Source: Neurospora crassa OR74A (lineage: Eukaryota > Ascomycota > Sordariomycetes > Sordariales > Sordariaceae). From it: 64,000 nt of DNA. The stretch is from NCBI RefSeq assembly GCF_000182925.2, contig NC_026504.1, positions 4,650,001-4,714,000 on the forward strand, given 5' to 3'. Position numbers and translations under genes: made by a program. Below are positions 22,797 to 34,169 of this stretch, one piece after another (position 1 is the stretch's first letter; the number at the start of each line of letters is the position of its first letter). The notes under the pieces were generated by a model. That model saw only the letters and a program-made list of their open reading frames with translations, had not been told where the DNA came from and did not search any database.

Positions 22797-23509
22797 TGTA
22801 CCGATGAGGGGGAGAGAGGATGAATGACTCTAGGCAGTGATTGTAGGTTTGATTTTTGTTGAGAAGGCTTGTTCGTAGGTTGTGCACAAAATGTTGAAGC
22901 CAGGTGAATCCGTTGACAATTTGAGGTGAAGAGAGAAAATGGACGATGAAGAACCAGATGGTGAAGTAAAAGTCTCCGGATCTCAACGAAGAAAGCATCA
23001 ATGTACCGCCCTCCCCCTGGTCTAAACGAAACAGTTAGACAAAGAAGTCGCGATCTATAGTTAGAACATCGTACCTGGACGCTTGCTTCCTTCCTGCCAC
23101 GGGAAAGATCTGTCTCTATGAGTTCTCTCCCTTGTATGAATTGTCATTCCAGGTAGCCGCTTCTTTCTAACCTCAATAAGAAAGCCGTGTCGATATTCCA
23201 CTTGATCAGCAATTCCAATATGAGTTCTTTTGTGTTGGGTTGTCACTCAGCCGTCTGTGCCGTTTTCTTGAGTAGTGCCTTTAACTTTATCACAGTCAAA
23301 GAGGGCTCACTGTGGTCAAGGTTTGCGGTATCAATTTGGGAGTTCCAGAGCGTGTTGGCTGGGAAAGCGAGAGAAAAAAAAAAAAAGAAATAGAAACAAG
23401 TCATCGTTATCATACGTTATCTGAAATCAACACCAGCCTTGCAGCTTGTCTCTAGTAAGGCGGCTTAAGCCCTCGCTTTACACTTTAGCAGCCATAGCCG
23501 TATGAGCAG
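22797..23509. other. Intergenic: leader of the surface-protein gene and 3' flank of the GNAT gene
   Basis: About 710 bases, no gene recognised. A poly-A stretch lies near 23372-23390. Confidence 0.5.
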
Positions 23510-24273
23510 CTACAGATTTGCCAATTTTCCATCCACGATAGAGGCATACTTCATCGCTTGAAGAACAAGTTTCTCATCTTCTCCGAGGACCTGAATGATG
23601 ACGGTGGCAAGGTGATCGAAGCCCAGCCGTGTGTACAGGTGATATCCCATAGGGCTCGCCATGACCGAGATGTCCTTCAAGGACTCTCTGCGAATGATGT
23701 CCATACCCCATCTGCAAAGCGTAGTCGCGTGGCCACGTCTCTGGAAGTCTGGTAAGGTTGCCAGGATCTGAAGATGAAGCTGCTCCGGCCCAATGTCCCC
23801 AAAGTACTTCTTGTAGGCCTTGGCCTGACCATTGTGGAAGGCATCGAAGTGTTGCTGGTTGGCATCTCTACGTGTGCTGCCTCCTCGCTTGTCAACTTCA
23901 CGATTAGCTATTTTCAAGCAGTTAGTGCAAAGCTGACGGTTTAGGTGGGCTTGGATAAATACTTGCGGTCCTGGGGGACATGGTGTGGTCCATCTTTGCG
24001 TTTGTTCAGATACGAGACATCCCATACGCCAATGGAGACGATCTTGAGCTTCTCGCTGCCGGCGGGGTCAACGTCTTCAATCACCATGACTGTCCAGTCA
24101 TCAAACGAAGGGTCTAAGAAGTATTCGAATAACATGCGCGTGTACTTGTAGTGGTCCTCGGGAAATTCTTTCCGCAGAGGGAAACGGTAGTCCCATTGCG
24201 GGTCGAGGGGCATTGTCTTGATGATGACATTGGTGATGGCATCAACGTCTGACGGGAGTCCAAGCCTGATCAT
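23510..24273 (-). CDS. GNAT-family N-acetyltransferase
   Basis: Two exons, 23967-24273 and 23510-23907, give 234 residues. I start at the ATG at 24273 (MIRLGLPSDVDAI) because that is where GNAT homology begins. An in-frame ATG at 24339 would add 22 residues. The acetyl-CoA-binding motif A lies in exon 2: LQILATLPDFQRRGHATTLCRWGMD, with the QRRGHA pyrophosphate loop, followed by ASPMGYHLYTRLGF. The only phase-compatible junction uses a GC donor (GCAAGT at 23966) with branch CACTAAC and acceptor ATAG, a 59-base intron. The nearby GT (23962) would give a stop with the same acceptor. Substrate unknown; such fungal GNATs act on small amines or proteins. Confidence 0.75.
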
Positions 24274-25712
24274 GACAGTTCTTTTGAGTAGTGATCGTTT
24301 GAAGAACAATTGAGGCTCCCACTGAGCAACTACTACCATATCCGACCCAAAAGTCCAGCGCGGGGGAAGAAGGACATTGAGCGAGCCTTATTACCTCCCA
24401 CTGGCTCACAATCTTTTTTGGCTGACAGCCTGACCGATGATTGTGACGAACAGATCAGCCAGACATTCCACCTATTCTGTTGAGCTCTGTTAAGACTCGC
24501 TTGCCGTCGCACCTCTTCTTATGCAAGTATGCGGGACAGCCTCGACTGGATCGTTTGGGCGGTGTAACTTGTCCAACGAACGGCAAACACATATAGTCGT
24601 GGACATTGCCGTATCAAGATTCCCTTGGATTCCAGATTGAAGTGTTTCGGTGACTCGGTGAACAGGCCGAGGCAACTTATTGGTACTTGCAAACGGAAAT
24701 GCGTGTCAAAGAAGGTGAACGTGATTTAGTGTGAAAACTTCAGACATCCGACAACTTGAACATGGCTGACCGATATGCCATAGTACTTTGGTGAGGAGTT
24801 CAGCCTCAGCCGCCATCAATGAATGACCTACTGTGTAAGGAATTGAAGGTTGAGAAACCGACGGGAAGATGAGATGGAATTCGGTGATGTGATTGGGTAA
24901 TTGTGCACTTGTACAAAAAATGACCGCACTCATGGTCATACTCTAGGGCTAAAGCCGCATTCTTTTGTAAGTGGGCAACGCCTCAGCAGGAAATTGTCAA
25001 AGAAGCAGCCGCTACCAACCGCTGACGGCTGCCACCCACCTTCGTGAAACTTCTGCAGTTCAGCCCAGGGTATGTGCCATGATGCACTGAATGTAACATT
25101 TCAACGAACCAATCCGGGCAACTTAACCCCTCCAACCTGAGAACGACAACACAACCCCGAACCGCCCAGTCCCATCGAGACCGTAAGGCGGATCCTGCAT
25201 GAGACTATACCCAGAAAGGAACTGCGGCGAGCAGGAATTTCCTAACATGATATGGATGTGCCGAATGCCTATCATAGGTACCGCGATGACGGGCGAGAAG
25301 CCTGGCTGGGGGGGAATGACGAGACGAGCCACAACTTTCCGCGTGGCGCCCTCGCTTTGTGCCTCTTGGGAAACCGGGCATTCACGTCGAATCTTCAGGA
25401 GTGTCCGGGAAGGAGTCCTAGGTAACTCATTAAGCCTCCAACACTCAAGCATCGGCTCTCCCACTTGTCGTTTACCTACATAACAAGCTGGGACCGAAGA
25501 CCCCGGGGAAATCATAAAGAAGTGAAGTGTCCAGGTATGTCGGTTGGGTGTTCCACGATGCACAACTTTGCAACCATTTTGACACGGATATTGCAGTCCA
25601 ACCTCCTCATCGGCTCACCTCCTTGAGGTTCCGCAGCCTTGTCCCATATTATCCACGCTAATTCAATAACCGCCATGTAGCTGGAACAGCCACCTGCCCA
25701 AAGTTGGACAAG
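24274..25712. other. Divergent intergenic region between GNAT and Zn-cluster genes
   Basis: About 1.4 kb containing only short frames on both strands. It must hold both promoters. No clear core element found. Confidence 0.5.
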
Positions 25713-28587
25713 ATGGAATTTCAACCCCCCACCGAGCATTTGGGCCTCTTTCCCCATTCGTCCTACTTCGAAAATTCCCTCGTGGGGTCAGCAGAGCCTT
25801 ATGACGACTCAAACCCAGACCCCTTTCCCGTCCCTTTTCCCATTCCTTCTGGTCTCTGGTCAGATTTGTATTGGGAAGGGATCGATTTCAATGATTCACC
25901 CAACGCCGCTTACCCTTCCTCTTCTCGTATTCTTGGGCCGGGGCCGACTCATGGGGCAGCTCTCTTGAATCTAATCCCACTCCCTGCTCCGGCATCAGCA
26001 CCGAGACTTCCCAACCCCTCCAGCCAAGCTTTTCCGGAGCCTCATGGCATCGTATCTGATCAGGCTCTCGACTTTCATGCATCTCTCAATGCAGGACTGG
26101 CACCATCACCGTGCGAAATCATCCATCCACCCCAAATGATTGGCGCTGATACCTACTCTAGCCTGCCTCGAGGGACTTCCGGAAGCGGAGAAGACGACGG
26201 CTTCTATTCAGCGCCTCCAGGCTATCGATTGCCTACTTCAGAGAGTCATCACAAAGTTCAAAACTGGGATCTCGTGGCGAAGCAACCCATAGCAAACTTG
26301 AACAGTGCAAATCTTGGACAGCACCAACATTTATACTTATACGGCGCCTTTCATCTGAAGGCTAACCACTTGTCATCAAGCATAAACAATGCACCGACCT
26401 TGGTAGATGCTGTATCGTCGTCCCAGCCATGGCAACCTGTTGGAGTCTCAGGACATAGTGGTTGGCCGGATCAAGAAAATGGAAGCCATCTCGTCCAGGA
26501 GTGTGTTAATGAGTTGACAGATGCAGGGAATCAGTGGCACGGTTCTCAAGAGGATCTCTACAACTGGTTAACACAGCCTTGCGACGGGTATGACGGGCAT
26601 GATGTGGATCGCGAGTCAATTGGGTTCGACCACTCTGTGGGGGTCCAGTCTCCTCTTGATGGATATGGAAGCCTGATACCGTACTCAACATCATGTACGC
26701 CGCAGTTGAGAGACGACCCACGAACCCCGTCTTTGTCGACAAGTGCCACCACTCCTGCGTCGACTGGCAATTCTGACCCGCCCACCCCAGAGCCTAGCTT
26801 GCCAAAGACCATACCCAAGAGCCAGCCAGCGACTCTCCAGTTCGTTCAGTACACTGCTGGCAGCGACATAGGTGATAGGACCTCCAAAAAGCGGCTGACT
26901 CATGACGATGATGACAAAGACGGTTCAGCCAAGATTGTTAGGCAAGATGTCATGAGAGATCAAGAAGGTACAGTCAACGGTTATCAGTTCGTCTTGCACC
27001 CTCAGGAGAAACCCATCAAAAGGGTTAAGAAAACCGAAGAGCAGAATAGAACCAGTGCGTTGGCTAGAAAGAACGGGGTTTGTCATTGGTGTAAGGTGAA
27101 GAAGAGAAAGGTAAAGTTACAGCCTCGTCACCGTTTTGATTTGCACGTTCTAATCTCAACGCAGTGTGACCTTCACAAGAAAGGCCCCTTTGAAAGCTGT
27201 GGTGTATGTGCGACTCAGAAGACATACAAGGGAGTTCTACGAATGCCCTGCTTCAAATCGACATTAGCAGATATGCTGTTCTTTCGTGCAGGCATGTCCA
27301 AATCCTCGAACAAAGCCGATCCGAGTTGATATGTTTGCTAACAATACGCAATCTTTTGCAGGCCCCGCGGTCAATGAACCACTTTTCATTAAGCGAGAAA
27401 CGGTTTTCAGGCTTACAGATTTCTCGAAGCCTGATGTTGGCGTCATTAGGCTGGAGCTCACACAGAACATTGGCAAACATCATTTGGTGGTGTACGCCGC
27501 TCAATTCGACCCATTGCCGGGAGACAAACTGTCTTACACGCCAACGGACAGAAGGACGGGACAAAAGCACAATATACCGATGCCCCATTTCTGTCTGACC
27601 CAATACGAAAAGGTTTGTGAACACATAATGGAGTATTTCTACTCGTCGAAACAAGACTACCTGCAGATGCTCAAGGGCAATGGTGGTCTCACTTGGGATA
27701 TTGTGTCCATGGCCATCGAATACGCCAAAACTAAAAAGGTAAATTTTCTTCGCCAAATACACTTTTCCAGTCTTGCTAACCGGACCAGTGTTCACTTGTT
27801 GATACGGCCCTTGATCTCTGGGTTATTTGTAGGATGATTGAAGACCCGTGGGAATTACTGGAGAACAATAAACTCGGTGTTTCCCGCGTGAATCTGCCTG
27901 GAACCAAATTCCATGGCAAAATCCCAATTCCTCCGATGATGGACACTCAACTGGACCAGGTCATAATTCAGAATGTTCTGAATCATCTCCGAGGCAAGCT
28001 CATTGGTTTGTTTGAGAGGAATATCTCTCCAGCAAAGCCTGAGACTTGGTTCGAAACCTTTCTTGCCTCGTTCATCATGCTCACCCACATCGAACGGTTG
28101 GCGGCACATTCTGTCCGACATGCCGAGACCCACACAATGCCGGTCGGTAACAGATGATCAGTACCAGTACACATGACTGTATGCTGACATTGAGGCAGAC
28201 GAAATACTCCAACACCAAGTTCCTTGAGCAGGCTTTCTATACTGCAAAGATCATCCTCTCGCGTTCCCACTACGCGTGTAATGGGTCTGTCCCGTTGGGC
28301 CTTGACTGGAAGGACTCCCAGGTCTCTTCGATGGCCAAGCTCGGGCCCAAAGAAGTTGAATTCATGCAGAGAATACAAAGAGAATTCAAGAAGAGAGGTA
28401 CGTTTAGAATGTCTGATTCATCGAGCAATTTGAGACACGGTGACCGCTGACCTTTTCCGCTACAGAACATGATCTTCGCAATCTCCCCTCCAAACATGAA
28501 TACGAGACTGACGGGCATTGGTATCATCAGTTATTCATCAAAGACTGGGACACGTCCCCTGTCGATGTAAAGGACCCATACAAGTGA
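25713..28587 (+). CDS. Zn(II)2Cys6-type transcription factor with a central zinc cluster
   Basis: Six exons: 25713-27110, 27165-27291, 27362-27738, 27789-28142, 28199-28397, 28466-28587; 858 residues. The ATG at 25713 (MEFQPPTEHL) is the first in frame. The first ~455 residues are Pro/Ser-rich and disordered. The zinc cluster starts at C457: CHWCKVKKRK at the end of exon 1 joins CDLHKKGPFESCGVC and then RMPC, giving C-x2-C-x6-C-x10-C-x2-C-x13-C, with a long last gap. FKSTLADMLFFRAG after it is typical of a fungal family with the cluster in mid-protein. The C-terminal half is helical (KKCSLVDTALDLWVICRMIEDPW). Intron 2 appears to be GC-AG (27292-27361, branch GCTAAC) and intron 4 has a weak GTCGGT donor. 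Targets unknown; a nuclear regulator. Confidence 0.75.
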
Positions 28588-29992
28588 CTGGTTGACCGAA
28601 ACTCTCGGGTGGGGGATGGACAGCGCTTTCCTGTCATGGTGGCATACAACAGGGACTCTGTTCTCAGCACCAGTACCAGAAACTGGACAGACAACACCCG
28701 GTAATCCCACGCATGGCGGCTTAAAAAGTAATTCAATTCTTGAAGTATAGTGTAGATCGTGATGAAAGCATTACAAATTTGATACCCACACTCCAATGCG
28801 TACTAGTGTCGTTCATTTCGGTGACCGCGGTCCAAAGTCAGCTGGCATGGCAGCCTGTGAGTCGGGGTGGCAGCCTGAGGTAAGGGTGAAACAAACCACA
28901 AGTCACTTATTCAAAGACCCATGCTCGCCTGAAACAAGACAGATGAGGCCAAAAAAAAAAGATTAGGTAAACCAGCCCGCTAACCGGTCGCCAAGATTCA
29001 ATAAAGGACCGTTGCAAGGCTGTGAAGGGATTATAATACTCCGAAACGACATCGGCTAGAGTCCCATCTGGATATTCCCATCCAGGAATTCTCTAGAGTT
29101 TAAGATCAGAGGTGACATGGAGACGCTTGGATGCGTAGTAGGAGTATAGCCAAGGTATAATGACAAAGGTCTCAACAATTTTGTCTAGAGCCTCTTATGA
29201 TATCCCGTGGTTGGCCCAATCAGATACCCGCCAATCAGTCAAATATCTTGTTTCACCCAAGGGGCTATCTACGTTTCGTACCCCAAGTGCGACTCTCTCT
29301 GTTCACCGTTCCGTCAGCCCTATTTGCACGACGTAGGACTTGTGCGAAGAACCGTGCTTACTTATCTGCACGCGGTTGTTCGGCTCAAGACGAACCCTCG
29401 GTGGGTTTGAGGCTCTGCTCGAAGCAGATCATTGGTCTGCCCTATGACTACCTCGTAGAACCAGGTGAAGAGCAAGTGAGGCTCAGACCCAGTTCTCGGT
29501 GTTTGAAGCCAAAGTGTCCAATCATGTTTGTTCAATTCTTATCGATGCGGCTCCTTGAGCCTGGCGCCTAGGAATCTCAGCTCTTCACACTGAGCTGAGG
29601 ACCTTGTTGACTCACTTCAGGTTGCTTCGATGCGGCTATGTGGTTTTCGGTGTCCGGAGGGGGGAGGACTTGAGGCTCTGATGACGACATGATCGAGATT
29701 TTTTTTACGCACCGAGCTTGAGGCTCTGCGGAAAATTCGGCTTCGAGAACTTCTAGGTAGCAAAGTGAACCTTGAGATGAGCCTTGAAGGTGGTTTAAGC
29801 CTTGAGGAGTTGGATATATAAAGGTGAGGTTATTCGCGAGTTTGTCAGGATGGAATACAGCACACAGCATCATCATCACAGCTTCACCGGCTTTCAACAA
29901 AACATTTTAAGAACATCAGAACTTCTATTTCACATATTCTGAGATCACAGAACCTACCCAGCACTTCGATACACTCTAGTTACTCAAACACA
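28588..29992 (+). promoter_or_regulatory. Intergenic region and promoter of the dioxygenase gene
   Basis: About 1.4 kb without a recognisable gene. Only short frames are present (for example 29197-29571), with no protein-like character. A strong TATA box sits at 29815 (separate entry). The stretch 29580-29800 has several repeated CTTGAGG-like words. Confidence 0.5.
29815..29822 (+). promoter_or_regulatory. TATA box of the dioxygenase gene
   Basis: TATATAAA lies 178 bases upstream of the ATG at 29993, followed by CA-rich sequence suited to transcription starts. This suggests a regulated rather than constitutive gene. Confidence 0.55.
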
Positions 29993-31359
29993 ATGGCCTG
30001 CCCCCTTCAGTCCACTCGCGCCTGCAATATGGCACCTCCACAGAAGGACACCAACCCGATCGTTCGTCCAGAAATTGACTGGATCCCCTCTTACAAAGTC
30101 TTCAAGGAACGTGTACAACGCCTGGCAGCACTGAACCTCAACCGTCCCACCACCCTTCCTGCTGGATGGCCTGCAAAGATCACATCTGAACGTGTCTGGT
30201 CCGGGTCTGACTTCAAGTCGGAGGATGACTACGTGGTCAAGCTCAGCCAAGAAGACATTCTGGAGATTGAAAGCGCACTGGGGTTTTTTAAGAGTAAGAT
30301 ATCATCACATCGCCATCTATCTTATAAGTGATGCATCCGAACTTCCAGCTAACGCTTCTTGTTTCTATAGCTCTCGACCTTGGCCCTGACGATGTTTCCA
30401 AGAACAACTTCCCCCTTCTCAACCTAGGCCCCAAGCTCGAAGAAGTCTCCGACATCATCCATAACGGCCGCGGCTTCGTCGTCCTCCGCGGTCTCAACCC
30501 AGACAAGTACTCGAGCACGGACAACATTCTGCTCTACCTCGGCGTCACCAGCTACATTGCCGAAACCCGCGGGATGCAGGACTTTGATGGGCGCATGATC
30601 CTCCACATCCAAGCCGTCCGCAAAGAAAGCGACGTCGCCCAACACGGCAGCATGCCCAACTCGCCCTACGTCAACCGCGCGCAGCCCTTCCACACCGACC
30701 TCTGCGACGTCCTGTCGCTCTACGCTCTGGGCGTGGCCAAGTATGGCGGTGAATCATTTCTAGCCTCATCAGCCACCATCTACAACGAGATTGCGCGCCT
30801 GCGACCGGACGTAATCCATGTTTTGGCTCGGGACGATTGGCCGTTTGACGAGTTTTACAAGAACCAGTATCACATGCGGCCGCTTCTCTATAACTTTTCC
30901 AGCGTCGATGGAAGAAAGGAACATGAACATGGCCCAGGCTTCCAGTTCTCCCGCCGCCCGCTCACAGGCGCACACTTTTCGCCTCATCACCCCCTGGTTC
31001 CGGCCATGAGCGAGGTCCAAGCCGAGGCGCTCGACATGGTGTATTTCCTGGCCAAGGAACACGCACTCGCGATCCAGCTGCAAAAGGGGGACATGCAGAT
31101 CTTTAACAACTTTGCCATGTTGCATGCTAGAAGCAGCTTTGTGGATGAAGGCGAACACCACAAGAGACATATGCTGAGGCTGTGGTTGAGGAACGAGCAA
31201 AAGATGTGGAGGAGCGACTCGGAAGGGCTGGACAAGGTCGGGAGAGAGGTGTATGAGTGGGATAAGGAGGAGTGGAGGAGGGAGGTGGGGACCAAGTGGG
31301 ATATTGAGCAGAGTCCGCCTGAGTTGAGGGTGGATTTCAAGAGGGCTAGTTGTGCTTGA
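29993..31359 (+). CDS. TauD/TfdA-family Fe(II)/2-oxoglutarate-dependent dioxygenase
   Basis: Exons 29993-30293 and 30371-31359 (intron GTAAGA...CTATAG, branch GCTAAC, phase 1) give 429 residues. The iron-binding H-x-D is H208-T-D210 in AQPFHTDLCD, the distal histidine is probably H352 in NNFAMLHARSSF, and the 2-oxoglutarate-binding arginine lies in HMLRLWLR (R370 or R374). GRGFVVLRGL (133-142) is the usual first strand region. The fold is that of taurine dioxygenase and clavaminate synthase. Fungal members act in sulfonate use, in trimethyllysine or butyrobetaine metabolism, or in secondary metabolism; I cannot tell which. No targeting signal seen, so probably cytosolic. It lies between two transcription-factor genes. 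Confidence 0.87.
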
Positions 31360-34169
31360 GTGACGGAGTCGCTGAACTCTGGGTCGTCGAGTCAATGATG
31401 AGTGCAGAGAAAGAGGGTAGGCGGTTTGTTTGATCTTGGTGGTGTTAGGTAGGTACTCTGTTTCCTTTTGTTGCTCGCTTGAGGGGGGTGTCTGGCTTTT
31501 GTTGGTTCCTTTTGCTTGGGAGGCAGTGCTTTCTGGAGGTTCTCTGGGTTTAAAGATTTGTTGTTCGACTAGTTGAGTGGTAATTTGATTTCGAGATTGT
31601 ACGTAGGTAAACTTTTGAAGACGCAAGGATTTCTTTTTTCTCACCTAGTGTACCTACTCTACCTAGAAGTATGTACCTGATCTAGAGGTAGCATGGCACT
31701 CGTTCCTTTCGTTGATATGATAATATTGACCTCCAATGCAATGTTCTGGCCAAGTGATACTGTAAAAAGGGTCATTCAGTTCAGTGTATCGGAGTTACAC
31801 GTACTTGGGTCGTCAAACATTTTCGCTGTTAGTGGGGGTACTAGCAGAGCGATCAATTTTGCCATAATCAAGGTTAAGGGCTAAGTACCAAGAGATGTAC
31901 CTGACAATGACAGCTGGGACTGAAGCAATCATGTTAAGTCAGTTAAGTATGAGGAGGGCAGGAAGGAAAGATTGTTGCTTCATACGGCACTTACTAGGAA
32001 AGACCACTCACTGCATTGATCATTGATAAGGGCTACTGAGGAAAGAGACACTATGCCCTGCTTAGGTACCTACCTCTACTGGTAATACAGTGGCAGGAGG
32101 AATGTACAAAGGAAGGTTCGCACTTGCTGTGGAAAGTCGGTAGGGTCGGTAGAGGTACCTTTGCAAGGAAACTGTGACTGACCTTGAGAGCCCGCAGCTG
32201 CGCTTGAGTCAAAGTGCGGCTCAGCTGGACGCACTCACGAGAATTTGATAAAAATGCCATCCAGTCTATGCAAATTGCATGAGTGGTTCGCAAAGGACTT
32301 TAATTTCCGGTTGAGGTATCCTTCGACTGCAGTGCACGGTACTTGCTTCGATATGTGGTCCCCCACGCTCTCTCTCAGGAATGATCGACAAAGTCTGTTG
32401 ATGCAGAAAGGAATCAAGCCAATAGTAATGTTATAATTACCATGTCTAGGTAACCCTGTATCTTCCTCTTGTTCGGCAGCGAGTCTGACGTGAGCTGGCG
32501 CCTACCTATCAATGATACGATACCTCTATCACGCATATGATAATCAAAGCTCAACGGCGCTGGCGGAGATAGTGTAGATGCGGTTGATGCGCAAGCAGTG
32601 TACCCCGAGTACCTCTACCTACCTATGTTTCACTTTCCTCCTCAGACATTCTGGGTAATTTCCCCGACTGGATATTCTGTTAACACCGACGGGCCTGGTC
32701 TCGAACTTACATAGGTACTGGCCCTTGTCAATTCCGAACGTTAGCTCAGTCGTATTTGCTGCAGCATGTTGTGTGCCTTTTGATCTATTTGCTTGGCGAT
32801 GTTTTGGCAATTGGGGCTGTGGGTTTTTGATAGGATATGTCGCTAAATTGGGTGTTCGTGACGGAGAAGAAGGATGCGTCTGGACTTACGATCCTTCGAG
32901 TACTGTACAGGTAATCAGTAGCCTGCGGTTGGCAAGTGCTAAGTATTTGTAAATACTTATCAAGTGCGAGATCTCACATGTCTCCAAGCGTTGTCCGACC
33001 TCTCGCATTATGCTGGACACCATTGCAGAGCACGATTCTGTCTTGCTTATTGGGTCATTGATGACTACCACAATCACTCATCCTTCTCGCCAGCTCTTTG
33101 ATGCCACCGCTTCCTGTTGGATTTGCAGATACTGTTCACCATCATCACAATGTCCTCTTTCAACATCTGACAGCCACCTAATTTACCTTTCCAACCTCGT
33201 CTCCGCGGAGTCGGGCAGAAGGAGTGTCTGTGAGCGTGTATTCGGTATCCACTTCAACCGGTCAGCGATGCATCCGCACCACTCCAATCCTGATCAAAGG
33301 TCCCTGTCACCCGCGAGGTGGCATCGTGAGATGGAACAAAGGCCAAACAGTAGCCGCCTAGTAGCGAGCAAGACATTTACAAAAGTCTCGGGCGCCATCA
33401 AAGTGGACTCGGGAAAATGAGTAGTACGAAATGGAAAAAGAAGCCCGAGAGAAGGTTCGAAACAGGATGCCGTAGGGTAGCACCGAGACACAGGGCGGGA
33501 AAAAGTGGGAGGAGGAGGAGGGAGGGAGGGGAGGTGCCGTGGAAACTGGGCGGCACCGGCGCGGCAATGTAACCCTTCAGGTCGTATTGGCGTCTTGCGC
33601 TATCTCGAGTTTCATGATGTGAGGTCTTTTTGGTATCACTCCGGGATGCGTGGGGATGGTGGGCGCGAAGATTTGGGGTTGTCATTTCCCTTCATTGCTT
33701 CCGTCGGGACTCGAAGACGTCGAGCGAGTTTGTGCCTCCTTCGGGATCACTCAGGGGAGTATCTGAGCAGGCCATCCTTTGTATCGATACTAGATTATGC
33801 GCTCGGAGCATAACTTGGAAGGAGTTCCCTGATACTCGTACAGACAGTCTTCGTGCTCTCTGTGTGTGTGCCATGCTACAGTCGTGTTACACATATTAGG
33901 CACACGTGATTGAAATAAGTAGAGCATCTTGCAAAGGGACCGCGCAGCATTTGGGATGCTCTCAGCCAATGTCTGACCTAGTGAAAAGGAACACCAGTCA
34001 GGACCTTAAAACGCCACAGCCGAGTGAGGCTCGTTACATGTCAGCTGCATCCCCGCGGCGCGTTTCGACAAACTGTAGACATATGAGGAAACATGTTTCG
34101 ATTGAATCTTGTATCAATATCTGGTTTCGTTTATGGTGTTTCAATGCCCATTCTTCCTTTGATTTTGCA
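31360..34169. other. 2.8 kb convergent intergenic region, no gene recognised
   Basis: Both flanking genes point inward, so no promoter is required here, yet nearly 2.8 kb carries no convincing coding sequence. The longest frame (33010-33420, 136 codons) has no conserved look. Short AGGTACCT-type words recur (for example around 32065 and 32150). A non-coding RNA is possible. Confidence 0.5.

Noticed and set aside
28143-28198. GTAACA donor at 28147 for intron 4 of the Zn-cluster gene
   Set aside because: No acceptor in the interval restores phase with it, while GTCGGT at 28143 joins to TKYSNTKF in phase.
33010-33420. Plus-strand frame of 136 codons in the convergent intergenic region
   Set aside because: No ordered domain, codon bias or signal; no splice context on either side.
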